Assembly: GCA_005116945.1 (NCBI GenBank) | Contig: SWDH01000040.1 | Location: 71,261-109,780 of the forward strand | Reading direction: 5' to 3' | DNA from: Nitrospira sp. | GTDB taxonomy: Bacteria > Nitrospirota > Nitrospiria > Nitrospirales > Nitrospiraceae | Length of the DNA stretch: 38,520 nt | In this document: positions 7,022 through 18,129 of the stretch, piece by piece | Numbering within the stretch: position 1 is the first letter of the stretch | How the letters are laid out: the number at the start of each line of letters is the position of its first letter | Program-made: the position numbers and the translations under genes | Notes under the pieces: generated by a model | Databases searched by the model: none | What the model was told of the DNA's origin: nothing | The model's input: the letters and a program-made list of their open reading frames with translations, nothing else

Positions 7022-9895
7022 ATGCAGATGACATTGGCGACGAAATTCAACCTCCTGACCTGCGCATTGATTCTCTGCGCCTCGGTGGCGATCGGAGGAT
7101 TCTTGGTCCAGCAACAGATCACGGCAACCACTGAGGACCTCGTCCGTCGTGGTGAGATCCTCACGGCTCTGATCGCCCAGAATAGTGAATACGGTGTCTT
7201 CACCGAAAATCGAGAGAGCCTGCTGAAGCTCGTCGAAAGCCTGACTGTCGATCCCGACTTTGCCTATGTCGAGATCCGGGGTAAGGATTCGAAAGTGCTC
7301 GCCTGGAAATCACAGGTTGGTCAACAGGCTCCTCCATCAGAGAGCCTGCCCTCCGAAGCGGGAAAGGGCGCATTCACGCTCGACGTGCGTGACGACGCAA
7401 CGGGTCATGCCTTTCTGGAAATCCATGCCCCGGTGACGACGAAACCGGTCCAGGAGCCCAGTGGTCTCTTCGTGGACCCCTCTCCGCCCTCGACCCAACC
7501 AATGGTCATCGGATCAGTCCGCCTAGGATTGGGAAAACAGCGCCTAGAGCAGTCGATCCGCGAGGCTTGGATCTCCACAATCTTCGCCGCGGCACTTATC
7601 GCCCTTCTTGGTATGGCAATGACCGTGCTGGTGACTCGTCGTATCACAGCGCCAATTCGTATGCTTCATGACGCCACGCATGAAGTCGCTCACGGCGACT
7701 TGACGCAACAGTTGACGGTTGTCACGAGCGATGAAGTGGGGGATCTTTCCCGGTCATTCAATCGCATGGTGGAAAAACTGCGCGCGGCCAGAGAGCAGGA
7801 GGCTACCCATCACGAGACCCTCGAAGCCACAGTCATTGAGCGCACGACCGAACTGTCCCAAACGGTCACTGCACTGAAAGTCGCGAAGGAAGCCGCTGAG
7901 GCGGCCAGTATCGCGAAATCGCAATTCCTCGCCAACATGAGCCACGAGATCCGGACCCCGATGAATGGAGTCCTCGGCATGGCCGAACTCTTGCTGAATA
8001 CCTCGTTGACCGAGAAACAGCGGCACCTGGCCGACAGTGTGCATCGCTCCGGCACCGCCTTGCTCGGCATCATCAACGATATTCTCGATTTCTCGAAGAT
8101 CGAGGCCGGCAAGCTGGAGCTCGAGCGTCTCGAGTTCGGACTCCGAACCACGGTGGAAGAAGCCGTCGAGCTCTTCGCCGAACCGGCTGGGAAAAAAGGC
8201 CTGGAGTTGACGTGTTTTCTGCCTGAGGACATCCCGGACAATGCCATTGGCGATCCGGTCCGCCTCCGCCAGGTGCTGCTCAATCTGTTGGGCAATGCCG
8301 TGAAGTTCACCCCACGCGGCGAGGTGAAGATGTCGGTCTGCCTCCTAACACAGGACGCACACACCCTGAGGATGAAGTTTGAGGTCGCCGACACAGGGAT
8401 CGGCATTGCCCCTGAGGCGCAAGCCCGTCTGTTCACCGCCTTTACCCAGGCTGACGGATCGACGACGAGACACTTCGGCGGCACCGGCCTAGGACTGGCG
8501 ATCGTGAAACAACTCGTGCAGCTCATGGGGGGAGACATCGGCATCACCAGCACACCGGGACAGGGCTCCACGTTTTGGTTCACCGTACAACTGAGCTGTG
8601 CCGCGCCACGGGAGAATCCCCTGCCCACACACAATCGGTTCCTGAACGGCCTGCGGGTGCTCGTCGTGGACGACAATGCCACGAATCGCTTCATCCTGAA
8701 CTCCCAGCTCACCTCCTGGGGAGCCGAGGCGATCGACGTCGACAGCGGCGCCGCGGCACTGGTTCTCTTGACGCAGGCGGCGAACGAGCGCAGCCCCTTC
8801 GGTCTGGCCATTCTCGATATTCACATGCCCGACATGGATGGCTTCATGCTCGCCCAGGCCATCAAGTCCGATCCGGCCCTTCGTCACATCAACCTCGTGG
8901 CCCTCAGTTCCGTGGATAGCCACGCCCATCGCGGGACAACTGAACAGCTGGGCTTCGTCGCGTGGCTACAGAAGCCGACCCGCCAATCCACCTTGCGCGA
9001 CTGTTTAGCCCGACTTCGACAGGGAGCCACAGCAATAGCCACACCATCCAGGGAAGAGCCAGCGCCCATCACACCCCACGCGCACGGGACCCCTGTGCTC
9101 TTGGTCGAAGACAATCCGATCAACCGTGAAGTTGCAACTGGGTTACTCGAACTGCTCGGCTACCAGGTGGACAGCGTGGAAGACGGTCGCCAGGCCTGCG
9201 ACCGCTCCGCCATCGGCTCCTACAGCGTCATTCTCATGGACTGCCAGATGCCCGTCATGGATGGCTTCACCGCCACGGCCACTATCCGCCAACGGGAACG
9301 GCAGCAGCACGCCACACGTACGCCGATTATTGCCCTCACCGCCAACGCCATGGAGGGGGACCGGGAACGATGCTTGACGGCCGGGATGGACGACTATCTC
9401 ACCAAGCCGTTCTCGCACCAGGCTCTGTCAGAGATGCTCGCCCACTGGTGTCTCCCTCAAGACCAGCGTCAACCCGACGGACAAGCGGAGGTCGGTGAGA
9501 GGGACAAGAGTTCATCATCAGCAGCAACGGCGCAGATCGATCGCGACGTCTGGGACGCGATTGCCGCAATCCAGAAACCGGGGCAACCGAATGTGCTCCA
9601 CAAGATCATCAGCCTGTACCTCACCAGCTCGCAGGCTCAGGTCACCCAGCTGCGCCAGGCCTGGCAGGGACGGGACGCCGACGCCATCCAAGCCACGGCC
9701 CACAGCCTCAAATCCTCGAGCGCCACCCTTGGCGCCCATCGGCTGGCAACCCTCGCCAAGCAATTGGAGGAGTCCTGCCGGACCGCTCACGTTGAGCAGG
9801 CCGAAGGCCTGATCGCTCTCATCGAGATCGCACATCGAGACGCCTGTCTCATTTTCCGCAACGAACTTGAATCATCATCCAAGGAGGCAGCATGA
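7022..9895 (+). CDS. Hybrid histidine kinase: periplasmic CHASE8-like domain, HAMP, HisKA, HATPase, two receivers, Hpt
   Basis: A 957-residue membrane phosphorelay kinase. Transmembrane segments lie at about 9-29 and 183-205. The intervening periplasmic part, with [19 protein letters not shown], resembles CHASE8 sensor domains. HAMP spans about 206-258, then a coiled coil. HisKA has phospho-His H308 ([10 protein letters not shown]) and the ATPase domain has its N, G1 (DTGIGI) and G2 (GGTGLGLAI) boxes at ~415-520. Receiver 1 has D599 ([11 protein letters not shown]), receiver 2 D740 ([10 protein letters not shown]), and the C-terminal Hpt H894 ([13 protein letters not shown]). All phosphotransfer residues are present. 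GGGGAA precedes ATG 7022. It overlaps the FIST gene by 4 bp. Its core is a clear paralogue of that of 11043-14624. Confidence 0.93.
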   Translation: MQMTLATKFNLLTCALILCASVAIGGFLVQQQITATTEDLVRRGEILTALIAQNSEYGVFTENRESLLKLVESLTVDPDFAYVEIRGKDSKVLAWKSQVGQQAPPSESLPSEAGKGAFTLDVRDDATGHAFLEIHAPVTTKPVQEPSGLFVDPSPPSTQPMVIGSVRLGLGKQRLEQSIREAWISTIFAAALIALLGMAMTVLVTRRITAPIRMLHDATHEVAHGDLTQQLTVVTSDEVGDLSRSFNRMVEKLRAAREQEATHHETLEATVIERTTELSQTVTALKVAKEAAEAASIAKSQFLANMSHEIRTPMNGVLGMAELLLNTSLTEKQRHLADSVHRSGTALLGIINDILDFSKIEAGKLELERLEFGLRTTVEEAVELFAEPAGKKGLELTCFLPEDIPDNAIGDPVRLRQVLLNLLGNAVKFTPRGEVKMSVCLLTQDAHTLRMKFEVADTGIGIAPEAQARLFTAFTQADGSTTRHFGGTGLGLAIVKQLVQLMGGDIGITSTPGQGSTFWFTVQLSCAAPRENPLPTHNRFLNGLRVLVVDDNATNRFILNSQLTSWGAEAIDVDSGAAALVLLTQAANERSPFGLAILDIHMPDMDGFMLAQAIKSDPALRHINLVALSSVDSHAHRGTTEQLGFVAWLQKPTRQSTLRDCLARLRQGATAIATPSREEPAPITPHAHGTPVLLVEDNPINREVATGLLELLGYQVDSVEDGRQACDRSAIGSYSVILMDCQMPVMDGFTATATIRQRERQQHATRTPIIALTANAMEGDRERCLTAGMDDYLTKPFSHQALSEMLAHWCLPQDQRQPDGQAEVGERDKSSSSAATAQIDRDVWDAIAAIQKPGQPNVLHKIISLYLTSSQAQVTQLRQAWQGRDADAIQATAHSLKSSSATLGAHRLATLAKQLEESCRTAHVEQAEGLIALIEIAHRDACLIFRNELESSSKEAA

Positions 9896-11034
9896 AAGTC
9901 GCAACCTTCACCTATTCGGACACCAATCGGACAGCTATCCCGACTATCACGACGAAGAGTCCAGACCGAACACTCGTCATTATGTTCGGACCGTCTCATT
10001 TGCTCGATGGACCGGCTCCCATTCAATCGGTCCTGGCTGCGTACCCAGGAGCCCCCGCCATTGGGTGCTCCAGCTCCGGGGAAATTTTCGGGACCCATAT
10101 CCAAGACGACACGTTGGTCGTTGCCCTCCTCCAATTCGACCACACAACGGTCCGCACAGCCTCGGCACCGGTGACAGATCCTGGGAAATCGTTCGAAGCC
10201 GCACAATCCCTTGCACACCAACTCATGGCCCCAGAGCTACGAGGGGTGCTGGTCCTTTCGGATGGATTGGGAGTCAATGGGAGCGAGCTCATCCGTGGAC
10301 TCAATACCGTCCTTCCAGCGCACGTTGTGGTAAGCGGGGGACTCGCCGGAGACGGCGACCGATTCAAGCGGACGTGGGTCCTCAAAGATGGCCTTCCCGC
10401 TGGAGGGTATGTGACCGCGGTCGGATTATATGGAACTGCTATCCGCCTCACCCACGGGTCCAAGGGTGGATGGGACCTCTTTGGACCGGAGCGGCTCATC
10501 ACCCGTTCACAAGGGAACGTCCTCTATGAGCTCAATCACAAGCCGGCGCTCCAGCTCTACAAAGACTACCTTGGGGAACTCGCAAGCGGACTTCCAGGCA
10601 CCGCGCTGCATTTCCCTCTGTCCATCCGCCAGAAACAGGACGATGCCAAACGCTTGGTTCGTACGATCCTGGGCATCGACCACGAGGCTCAATCCCTCAC
10701 CTTCGCGGGAGATATGCCGGAGGGTGCCTATGCCCAATTCATGCGGGCGAATTTCGATCGCTTGATACAAGGTGCATCGGATGCGGCGACTTTAGCCACA
10801 CCAATCAGCACAGACTCTGTCCCTACACTCTCCATCGCCATCAGTTGCGTCGGGCGCCGACTGGTTCTCGGCCAACGCACCGAAGAGGAAGTCGAAGCGA
10901 CATTCGATGTCTTGCCGAAAGGTGTCCAACAGATCGGATTTTACTCCTACGGAGAAATTTCCCCGTACTCCACCGGACAATGCGACCTGCATAATCAGAC
11001 GATGACGTTGACCACCATCTCTGAGGCCGCCTGA
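9892..11034 (+). CDS. FIST-domain sensor protein (NosP-like)
   Basis: A 380-residue cytoplasmic protein with an N-terminal FIST domain (about 25-220; [38 protein letters not shown]) and a FIST_C domain (about 225-365; [20 protein letters not shown]). FIST proteins are small-ligand sensors. In Pseudomonas NosP the family binds heme and nitric oxide and controls a co-transcribed hybrid kinase. Here the gene overlaps the preceding kinase by ATGA (AAGGAGG ribosome site) and lies 8 bp before another hybrid kinase, the same arrangement. NO or heme binding is inference, because many FIST proteins have unknown ligands and I could not identify an axial ligand. Confidence 0.88.
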   Translation: MKVATFTYSDTNRTAIPTITTKSPDRTLVIMFGPSHLLDGPAPIQSVLAAYPGAPAIGCSSSGEIFGTHIQDDTLVVALLQFDHTTVRTASAPVTDPGKSFEAAQSLAHQLMAPELRGVLVLSDGLGVNGSELIRGLNTVLPAHVVVSGGLAGDGDRFKRTWVLKDGLPAGGYVTAVGLYGTAIRLTHGSKGGWDLFGPERLITRSQGNVLYELNHKPALQLYKDYLGELASGLPGTALHFPLSIRQKQDDAKRLVRTILGIDHEAQSLTFAGDMPEGAYAQFMRANFDRLIQGASDAATLATPISTDSVPTLSIAISCVGRRLVLGQRTEEEVEATFDVLPKGVQQIGFYSYGEISPYSTGQCDLHNQTMTLTTISEAA

Positions 11035-11042
11035 GACCGACA

Positions 11043-14000
11043 ATGCACCCACTCTTGCAGCGACAACTCAAACGCCTCATGCTTGATCCCGATTGCTGCC
11101 CGACAGACGTGGGGACCTGGCAGACCGCGCTTGAACGAATCAGTCAGAGCTACAGCGAAGGAGACCAGGGCCGATCACTGCTGGAACAATCGCTCGATGT
11201 GACGTCGCGGGAAATGCAAGGGCTGTATGAAGAGCTCCGTTGCTCCAGCGAGACAGAACTCTCGAAAGAACGGAACAAGCTCGAAGCGGTTCTTCACTCA
11301 CTCGGAGACGGCCTCTGCGTCGTCGATGAGCAGTGGAAAGTTCTCATTATGAACCCACAGGCCGAAATCCTCTTCGATACTCCTCTCGCTCAACTGAAAG
11401 GCCGGCCGATTTACCATCCGCTTTCTCCCAAGCCTGAAACGGATAGCCGCGAATGCCTGATCACCGGTGTATCGATTCCACCACTCACATTGGGCATGTC
11501 CTATCGAACCGAGGAGAGCATCCTCTTCAGGAAAGTTGGCGGATCGATTCCCATTTCCTTGGCCGTCACGCCGATTTCACACGAGGGCACGATCGACGGC
11601 GCCGTCCTCATGTTTCGAGATATCTCGGACAAGAAACTGCTTGAGGCACTGCAAGCTGAGCATGCCACCCTGCTCAGTCGAGTACAAGCGGGGCTTCTCG
11701 AGTTGGCAACCAACGCGGATATCTATCGGGGACAGCGCGCCGAGGCCTTTCAAGTCATTTCGCGGATTGCGTCGCAAAGCCTCATGGTGGCTCGAGCCAG
11801 CATCTGGTTTTTTACCGACGCGCGAGCCGCCATTCGCTGCGCCGATCTTTACGAACAGCAGACCGATCGTCACTCAAGCGGAATCGAGCTTCCCGCAGCA
11901 GGCTTTCCACGATATTTTACGGAACTTGCAACGGAGAATGTCCTCGCTGCAGATCGGGCCCAGACCGATTCCAGGACCTCCGAATTCACGGACAGTTACT
12001 TAACCCCGCTGGGAATCACCTCGATGCTGGATATTCCCATCCGGTCGGAAGGCAAAATGGTGGGCGTCATCTGTCATGAACACATCGGCCCACCTCGACA
12101 ATGGAAGCTGGAAGAAGTGCAATTTGCGACGTCGGTTGCCAGCACTGTTTCTCTCGTTCTTGAAGCTGCCGATCGACGCAGGGCTAAACTTGAGACTGAA
12201 CACTCGAAGAATTTTCTCAATTCCGTGATCGAAAATCTGCCCATCATGGTGTTCGTCAAAGACGCGGAACACCTCCGGTTCGTGCGATGGAACAAAGCCG
12301 CCGAAGATCTGACCGGATACACGCGCAATTTCGTCCTCGGAAAATCGGATCACGATTTTTTCCCTCAAGACGAAGCCGCCTTCTTCATACAGAAAGATCG
12401 TGACGTCATCGAGTCACAATGCTTACAAGACATCCCAGAGGAACCCATTGCCACAGCTCATCGCGGCACCCGGATCCTTCACACACGCAAGATTCCCATC
12501 TTGAATGCGCAGGGAGAACCTGAATACCTCTTGGGGATTTCTGAAGATATTACAGAACGGAAGCAAGGGGAAGAGGCTCTCCGCAAGGCCAAGGAAGCGG
12601 CCGAAGCAGCCAGCGTGGCCAAATCGCAGTTTCTCGCCAATATGAGTCACGAGATCCGCACACCCATGAACGGAGTGCTCGGCATGGCTGAACTGCTGCT
12701 CAATACCACCTTGACCGACAAACAACGGCACTTGACCGACAGTGTGCACCGGTCCGGCACCGCTTTACTCAGTATCATCAACAGTATTTTGGATTTTTCG
12801 AAAGTCGAGGCTGGCAAGCTGGAGCTGGAGCAGGTGGAATTCGAGCTCCGCGAGACAATTGAAGAGGCGGTCGACCTATTCGCCGATCCATCTGAAAGAA
12901 AAGGGGTGGACTTGACCTGTTTTCTCCCAGCAGAGATTCCCGATCGAGCCATTGGCGATCCGGCCAGGCTCCGTCAGGTACTCCTGAATCTGGTGGGCAA
13001 TGCCGTGAAGTTTACACGCCGAGGCGAGGTCACGGTATGGCTCCATCTCCTGGCGCAAGATGCCCGAACATTGACATTGAAATGTGCGGTCACCGATACC
13101 GGCATCGGCATCGACCCACAGACACAGGCGGGACTGTTTACCCCGTTCTCGCAGGCCGACGGGTCCACCACCCGGCAGTTCGGCGGTACAGGACTCGGCC
13201 TAGCAATCGTCAAACAACTCGTGCAGCTCATGGGGGGGGAAGTCGGAATCGCGAGTACGCCAGGACAGGGTTCTACGTTCTGGTTCACCATCCAGCTCGG
13301 CTGTGCTAAACCTCGGGACGGGAACCTGCCAGCCCACGATCAGTTCCTCCGCGGCCTGCGGGTGCTGATCGTGGATGACAATCCGACGAATCTCTTTGTG
13401 CTGAACGCGCATCTCACCGCCTGGGGGGCCGAGGTGATCAGCGCAGACAGCGGCACTGCAGCCCTGGAACGACTGACGCAGTCCGCGCAGACCCCTACCC
13501 CCATTGACCTGGCCATTCTCGACCTCCATATGCCCGACATGGACGGCCTCATGCTCGCGCACGCCATTAGGGCTAACCCTGCCCTCCACCGCGTCGATCT
13601 CTTGGCCCTCAGCTCCGGGGAACCTCAGCCGCACAAACGGTCAGCCGAACCATTCAATTTCGTCGCATGGCTCCAGAAACCGGTACGCCAATCGACGTTG
13701 CGAACCTGCTTGCGAAGCTATCGCCAGGGATACGTCGCGGCGCCGGCCATTGGAGAGGGGGAGGCCCTCACGCCTGCGGCGCTAGGTGGACGGGTGCTCC
13801 TGGTCGAAGATAATCCGGTCAACCGTGAAGTCGCGATCGGGCTACTCGAATTACTCGGCTGCCATGTGGACAGCGCCGAAGACGGCCGTCAGGCCCTCGA
13901 GGTCTCCGCTACCAGCGCCTATGACCTCATCTTTATGGACTGCCAGATGCCCATCATGGATGGGTTCACGGCGACAGCCCGCATTCGTGAACGGGAGCGT

Positions 14001-14624
14001 CAGACACAGGTGGCGCACACCCCGATTATTGCCCTGACGGCCAACGCCATGGACGGCGACCGGGACCGGTGCCTGGCGGCCGGGATGGATGACTATCTCT
14101 CTAAACCGTTCACCCAAGATCAGATGAGGGAGATGTTGAGTCGTTGGCTCAGTCAGGCAGACCATTCATTGTTACACAGAGACAAGACAAACACCCCACG
14201 TACAGTCGTGCCTGAGTCTTCAGCGCCGACAACTCCAGCGGAACACATAGAGTCTCGCAGCGTGGTCGATTACAGTGCCTGGACTCCTATCCGGATGCTA
14301 AAGCGACCGGGACATCCCGACCCGCTCGGAAAATTGCTGGCCAGATACGTGGAGGACTCCCGGAAACTCGTCGACCAATTGCGCCAGGCAGTCGCATCGA
14401 ACGATCCGGCGACACTTCACACTGTCGCACACCGCCTCAAGTCCAGCAGCGCCACGCTGGGCGCCATGACCGTGGCGGCCCACTGTAAGGAACTGGAGGC
14501 CCTGGGTCGCAGTCATCGGATTGAGGGAGCCTCAGACCACTTCCGGCACTTGGAACGGGATTTTGAAGCCGTCTGCTCCATCTTTCAAGCCACACTCAAT
14601 AAGGAAACAGCCCATGACGCCTGA
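11043..14624 (+). CDS. Cytoplasmic hybrid histidine kinase: PAS, GAF, PAS, HisKA, HATPase, two receivers, Hpt
   Basis: A 1193-residue soluble phosphorelay kinase, the likely partner of the FIST protein. The first ~65 residues ([11 protein letters not shown] and a helical segment) resemble the N-terminal segment of kinases encoded next to FIST genes. PAS1 lies at about 78-200, GAF at about 215-375, and PAS2 at about 388-505 ([22 protein letters not shown]). Phosphotransfer residues are H536 ([10 protein letters not shown]), D827 ([11 protein letters not shown]), D966 ([10 protein letters not shown]) and Hpt H1130 ([13 protein letters not shown]). No transmembrane segment is seen. The region from ~515 to the C-terminus parallels the preceding kinase nearly residue for residue in many stretches. 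It overlaps the next gene by 11 bp. Confidence 0.92.
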   Translation: MHPLLQRQLKRLMLDPDCCPTDVGTWQTALERISQSYSEGDQGRSLLEQSLDVTSREMQGLYEELRCSSETELSKERNKLEAVLHSLGDGLCVVDEQWKVLIMNPQAEILFDTPLAQLKGRPIYHPLSPKPETDSRECLITGVSIPPLTLGMSYRTEESILFRKVGGSIPISLAVTPISHEGTIDGAVLMFRDISDKKLLEALQAEHATLLSRVQAGLLELATNADIYRGQRAEAFQVISRIASQSLMVARASIWFFTDARAAIRCADLYEQQTDRHSSGIELPAAGFPRYFTELATENVLAADRAQTDSRTSEFTDSYLTPLGITSMLDIPIRSEGKMVGVICHEHIGPPRQWKLEEVQFATSVASTVSLVLEAADRRRAKLETEHSKNFLNSVIENLPIMVFVKDAEHLRFVRWNKAAEDLTGYTRNFVLGKSDHDFFPQDEAAFFIQKDRDVIESQCLQDIPEEPIATAHRGTRILHTRKIPILNAQGEPEYLLGISEDITERKQGEEALRKAKEAAEAASVAKSQFLANMSHEIRTPMNGVLGMAELLLNTTLTDKQRHLTDSVHRSGTALLSIINSILDFSKVEAGKLELEQVEFELRETIEEAVDLFADPSERKGVDLTCFLPAEIPDRAIGDPARLRQVLLNLVGNAVKFTRRGEVTVWLHLLAQDARTLTLKCAVTDTGIGIDPQTQAGLFTPFSQADGSTTRQFGGTGLGLAIVKQLVQLMGGEVGIASTPGQGSTFWFTIQLGCAKPRDGNLPAHDQFLRGLRVLIVDDNPTNLFVLNAHLTAWGAEVISADSGTAALERLTQSAQTPTPIDLAILDLHMPDMDGLMLAHAIRANPALHRVDLLALSSGEPQPHKRSAEPFNFVAWLQKPVRQSTLRTCLRSYRQGYVAAPAIGEGEALTPAALGGRVLLVEDNPVNREVAIGLLELLGCHVDSAEDGRQALEVSATSAYDLIFMDCQMPIMDGFTATARIRERERQTQVAHTPIIALTANAMDGDRDRCLAAGMDDYLSKPFTQDQMREMLSRWLSQADHSLLHRDKTNTPRTVVPESSAPTTPAEHIESRSVVDYSAWTPIRMLKRPGHPDPLGKLLARYVEDSRKLVDQLRQAVASNDPATLHTVAHRLKSSSATLGAMTVAAHCKELEALGRSHRIEGASDHFRHLERDFEAVCSIFQATLNKETAHDA

Positions 14625-15837
14625 TCAACAGCACGCCCCACTTGCCTTGATTGTGGACGATGATGCCGTGAACAGACTCATGGCTCGCGCCGCGCTGGAG
14701 AGCGCTGGATGGAGCGTCGAAGAAGCCGAGAATGGGCGAGAGGCACTGGCGGCGTTTCAGCATCTCCATCCGGACGTCGTCCTGCTCGATATCATGATGC
14801 CGGAAATGGACGGGTTTGCGGCCTGTGCGGCGCTGCGAAAAATTCCTGAGGGAGAGCACACACCTATTCTCATCATGACCGGTCTGGACGATTATGGCTC
14901 CATCACACAGGCCTACGATGCCGGTGCCACCGACTTTCTAACCAAACCGCTGAACGGACTGTTGCTCACGCATCGCGTCCGATACATTGTACGGTCGTCT
15001 CGAGTCTTGCAGGAGTTGCAGGCCAGTCGAGCAATCTTGGCTCAGGCTCGCGATGCGGCGCTCGAAGGGACACGCCTCAAGTCGGAATTTCTTGCCACAG
15101 TGAGTCACGAAATCAGAACGCCCATGAATGGGATCCTCGGCATGACCGAACTACTGCTCGACACATCCCTGACGCCTGAACAACGTGACTATGGGGACAC
15201 CATTCGCACGTCGGGCGAAGCGTTGCTCTTGATCATCAACGACATTCTTGATTTTTCGAAGTTCGACTCAGGCACCCTGCAGCTGGAGGAGATCGACTTC
15301 GACGTGAATCGGCTGCTCGAAGACGTCGTCGGCCTATTTCAAGAACGTGCGGGCGGCAAGGGATTGAGCCTCTCCAGCCTGGTCCAGACGCAGGTGCCGG
15401 CATGGCTGCACGGAGACTCCGGTCGAGTCCGCCAGATCCTGAGCAATCTGGTCACGAACGCCATCAAATTTACCGAGCGCGGCGAGATCGTGGTCCGCGC
15501 AGACATAGAGGAGAAACAGGACAAGCAGAACCCAATCGGCTCGGACCTTCCAGGCACGTTACGCCACGTCACGGGAAAGACCGCCCATGCTGTCAGCGTG
15601 CGCTTCTCCGTCTCCGACACGGGGATCGGCATCGCAAAGGAAGCCTGTGCGCGTATTTTCCAACCCTTTGTACAAGCGGATGGATCGACCACGAAAACGT
15701 ACGGAGGGGCGGGGTTAGGGCTCGCAATCTGCCAACAGCTTGTTGAACTCATGGGAGGGTCCATCAGCGTTGACAGTGCGCCGGGCCGTGGCAGTGTCTT
15801 TCAGTTTACAGTCCCCTTTGAGCCCAAGACGGAATAG
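14614..15837 (+). CDS. Response-regulator/histidine kinase: N-terminal receiver, HisKA, HATPase
   Basis: A 407-residue protein with a receiver at 10-125 (D59 in [12 protein letters not shown]111 in LTKPL), then HisKA with H165 ([13 protein letters not shown]) and an ATPase domain with DTGIGI and GGAGLGLAI boxes. It has no output, HAMP or membrane domain. ATG 14614 is preferred over an upstream in-frame start at 14521 because it follows AAGGAA and gives the normal receiver N-terminus; it overlaps the preceding kinase by 11 bp. It could accept phosphate from the Hpt domains of either hybrid kinase and then modulate its own kinase activity. No DNA-binding regulator is in the cluster, so the final output lies elsewhere (inference). 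Confidence 0.9.
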   Translation: MTPDQQHAPLALIVDDDAVNRLMARAALESAGWSVEEAENGREALAAFQHLHPDVVLLDIMMPEMDGFAACAALRKIPEGEHTPILIMTGLDDYGSITQAYDAGATDFLTKPLNGLLLTHRVRYIVRSSRVLQELQASRAILAQARDAALEGTRLKSEFLATVSHEIRTPMNGILGMTELLLDTSLTPEQRDYGDTIRTSGEALLLIINDILDFSKFDSGTLQLEEIDFDVNRLLEDVVGLFQERAGGKGLSLSSLVQTQVPAWLHGDSGRVRQILSNLVTNAIKFTERGEIVVRADIEEKQDKQNPIGSDLPGTLRHVTGKTAHAVSVRFSVSDTGIGIAKEACARIFQPFVQADGSTTKTYGGAGLGLAICQQLVELMGGSISVDSAPGRGSVFQFTVPFEPKTE

Positions 15838-15883
15838 GCCAAGAACGCACAATATTCCTTAGCCTCGCGCGACAATCCTCGCC

Positions 15884-15912
15884 TTGTTTTCCTGCGGCAT
15901 GCAGGGTAGGCT
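15884..15912 (+). promoter_or_regulatory. Possible apaH promoter
   Basis: TTGTTT (15884-15889), a 17-bp spacer and TAGGCT (15907-15912), 27 bp upstream of the apaH ATG in the 101-bp gap after the sensory operon. The match to the sigma-70 consensus is modest. Confidence 0.3.
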
Positions 15913-15938
15913 CAGCCCGTTACGGGAACCCTCCATTC

Positions 15939-16751
15939 ATGGCTATTTACGCAATCGGCGACATTCAAGGTTGCCTCGATCCATTCAGACGGCTCCTCGA
16001 TCGGATTTCGTTCGATCCCCGGACGGATCGATTGTGGCTAGCCGGCGACCTCGTCAATCGAGGCCCCGACTCTCTCGCCCTCCTCCGACTCGTGCGTGGG
16101 CTCGGCGATGCCGCCCAGATTGTACTCGGCAACCACGATCTCTTCTTGCTCGCAGTCGCCGAACACATCGCCGCGCTACGGCACAAGGATACGATTCACA
16201 ACATCTTGGACGCCAACGATCGCGATGAACTGATCGCCTGGCTCCGCCGCCAACCGCTCCATCATCGCGAGGGATCGTTCCTGATGGTTCACGCGGGACT
16301 CCTCCCGCAATGGACCATCGATGAGGCCATCGGCTTGGCGCGTGAAGTCGAGACCGTGCTGGCAGGCCCGAACTATCGTCTGTTCCTCCAGAGCCTGTTT
16401 CATGGACCGTCTCCACAATGGGATCCATCGCTCACAGGCTCGGAGAGGCTGGTGAGTATTGCGCGAGTGTTCACCAGGCTACGCACCTGCACCCCCACCG
16501 GTGAGATGTCCGGGTTCTCCGGCCCTCCGGATCAGGCGCCCGCTGGCTATTTCCCTTGGTTCCGAATTCACAATCGAAAACAGACCGACGCCACAATCAT
16601 CTGTGGACATTGGGCTGCGTTGGGATTGCACATCGAGCCCAACCTCTTGGCCATCGACAGTGGCTGCGTATGGGGAAAAGAACTGACTGCGGTGCGGCTG
16701 CACGATCGCCAGGTCTTCCAGGTCACGGGCATCCAACGAGCGTCAAGGTGA
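15939..16751 (+). CDS. apaH: Symmetrical bis(5'-nucleosyl)-tetraphosphatase ApaH
   Basis: A 270-residue metallophosphatase that splits Ap4A into two ADP and can remove Np4 caps from RNA. All calcineurin-fold metal motifs are present: GDIQG at 7-11, GDLVNRG near 35-41, GNHD near 63-66, a histidine in MVHAGL, and CGHWAAL near the C-terminus. Length matches the usual ~270-280 residues. The stop overlaps a GTG that is the likely start of the DUF309 gene (GTGA). No coupling to the upstream sensory operon is evident. Confidence 0.93.
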   Translation: MAIYAIGDIQGCLDPFRRLLDRISFDPRTDRLWLAGDLVNRGPDSLALLRLVRGLGDAAQIVLGNHDLFLLAVAEHIAALRHKDTIHNILDANDRDELIAWLRRQPLHHREGSFLMVHAGLLPQWTIDEAIGLAREVETVLAGPNYRLFLQSLFHGPSPQWDPSLTGSERLVSIARVFTRLRTCTPTGEMSGFSGPPDQAPAGYFPWFRIHNRKQTDATIICGHWAALGLHIEPNLLAIDSGCVWGKELTAVRLHDRQVFQVTGIQRASR

Positions 16752-17263
16752 TTGAACCTCATCCTCCTGATCCGACTTGGCCTCGTTACTCAACGAGGCC
16801 GTTTCCATCCTATCGATTCCTTCCGGGGAATAATCCTCACCCGCGGCGCAATCCCCTCGGCCATTCCTACGGTCAACCAGAGCCGAAACCAATGGCATTC
16901 TCTACGGCCCAATGGCAGACCTCGGAGGAATATCTGTATGGGATCGACCTCTACAACTACGCCTACTGGTGGGAATGCCACGAAATATTCGAAGGACTTT
17001 GGCATGCCGTTGGCCACCACACTGAACAGGGGAACTTCTTCCAAGCCCTCATCCAGTTCGCCGCCGCCAATCTCAAACGATTCACCGGTCACCACCGGGC
17101 CGCGGGGAATCTAGTCACCAACGGCATCGTTCGATTGCAAAAGATCCCGACACTCTACATGGGGATCGACGTGCCCAGACTCACACAAGATTTTCGGCAG
17201 CACCTAGTCGATTCAGACTTTCGCACACCACTCATTGGCCTACATGAGCAGGAACCGGCGTAG
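16748..17263 (+). CDS. DUF309 family protein
   Basis: A 171-residue protein of the DUF309 family, whose function is unknown. The core motif LYGIDLYNYAYWWECHEIFEGLW is split by acidic and aromatic residues and is followed by QALIQFAAANLK, both typical. I chose GTG 16748, which overlaps the apaH stop by 4 bp. The segment after it (RPFPSYRFLPGNNPHPRRN, then GHSYG) matches the N-terminus I recall for many family members. Starting at ATG 16892 would lose that segment and leave 123 residues. Ribosome site is weak, fitting translational coupling to apaH. Confidence 0.75.
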   Translation: MIEPHPPDPTWPRYSTRPFPSYRFLPGNNPHPRRNPLGHSYGQPEPKPMAFSTAQWQTSEEYLYGIDLYNYAYWWECHEIFEGLWHAVGHHTEQGNFFQALIQFAAANLKRFTGHHRAAGNLVTNGIVRLQKIPTLYMGIDVPRLTQDFRQHLVDSDFRTPLIGLHEQEPA

Positions 17264-17285
17264 GACTTCGCCGCGCCGGCAGCCC

Positions 17286-18062
17286 TCAGACACCCAACGC
17301 CAGACGAACAAGTGGGACCTTCTCGCCGATCCCGAACGATAGCGGCTCCTTCACGTCGTCCGGGTTGACATACGTCCCGAACAATCGGTCCCAGATGGTA
17401 AACAACGCCGCAAGATTCGCCTTATAGTGTGCGGGGTTGTCGCTATGATGGATATGGTGATACCGCGGTGTCACGATGAACCACTCCAGCCAATTCGATC
17501 GCCATGTCACGTTGACATGCATCCAGTCGTTTTGGAAAGAATTGAACACACCGATCATCAACCCCATCCACCAGGGCCCCCCAGCGAGGAACGACCAGGC
17601 GAAGATATACGGCAGGTTCACCAGAACCTGTTGAGGCACCGTGGTACGCGTTCCCGCAAGCCAATACATATAGGTCGGGGCATGATGCCATTTATGAATC
17701 CGCCAGACATGCGTCGTATGCATGAGGCGATGGATCCAATAATGGCCGAAGTCTGCGATCACGAAATAGCACAACACGCGGACTGGGAACGGCATGGCCA
17801 GAATCGTGTCCGGCAGCTGGGGGCGGATGGCAATATACCGATCGATGTATTCCGCCGATGGAAAAATGACAAACTGAAAGACGACGAAGACCGTCAGATC
17901 GTACAGAATTACCTTGCGATAGGACACCGCTCTTGCCGGCCGCAAAAGCTCGATCGCCGTAATCCCGATCAATCTTCCGAGAAACAACAACGGAAAAAAC
18001 AGATCGTGGTCGAGGAGAAATTTTCGGAATTCGCTGCTGAGCAACCACTCAATCCACTCCAT
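17286..18062 (-). CDS. Fatty acid hydroxylase / sterol desaturase family membrane protein
   Basis: A 258-residue integral membrane di-iron enzyme of the fatty acid hydroxylase superfamily. The histidine motifs that bind iron are HYWIHRLMH, HKWHH and HHIHH. Several hydrophobic stretches (about 20-40, 52-72, 85-105, 145-175) would form the membrane part. The superfamily covers sterol desaturases, fatty-acid and carotenoid hydroxylases, and the substrate is not readable. GAGGTG precedes ATG 18062. A promoter with TTGGGC and TACACT lies upstream. Its 3' end converges on the DUF309 gene with 22 bp between. Confidence 0.87.
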   Translation of the reverse strand: MEWIEWLLSSEFRKFLLDHDLFFPLLFLGRLIGITAIELLRPARAVSYRKVILYDLTVFVVFQFVIFPSAEYIDRYIAIRPQLPDTILAMPFPVRVLCYFVIADFGHYWIHRLMHTTHVWRIHKWHHAPTYMYWLAGTRTTVPQQVLVNLPYIFAWSFLAGGPWWMGLMIGVFNSFQNDWMHVNVTWRSNWLEWFIVTPRYHHIHHSDNPAHYKANLAALFTIWDRLFGTYVNPDDVKEPLSFGIGEKVPLVRLALGV

Positions 18063-18099
18063 TACGCATCACCTCGATTATCTGATCAGCCCGACACGA

Positions 18100-18129
18100 A
18101 GTGTACCAAACCTCGGCAAATCTGCCCAA
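18100..18129 (-). promoter_or_regulatory. Promoter of the fatty acid hydroxylase-family gene
   Basis: On the minus strand TTGGGC, an 18-bp spacer and TACACT, ending roughly 40 bp before ATG 18062. Reasonable sigma-70 match; separates this gene from panB, which ends at 18227. Confidence 0.4.

Noticed and set aside
7810..8811. Long minus-strand open frame (333 codons) opposite the first hybrid kinase
   Set aside because: It is the antisense shadow of strongly conserved kinase motifs; it has no family motif or ribosome site.
17264..17285. Terminator between the convergent DUF309 and fatty acid hydroxylase-family genes
   Set aside because: The 22-bp gap has short GCCGCGCCGGC symmetry but no T-run and too little length for a convincing hairpin.
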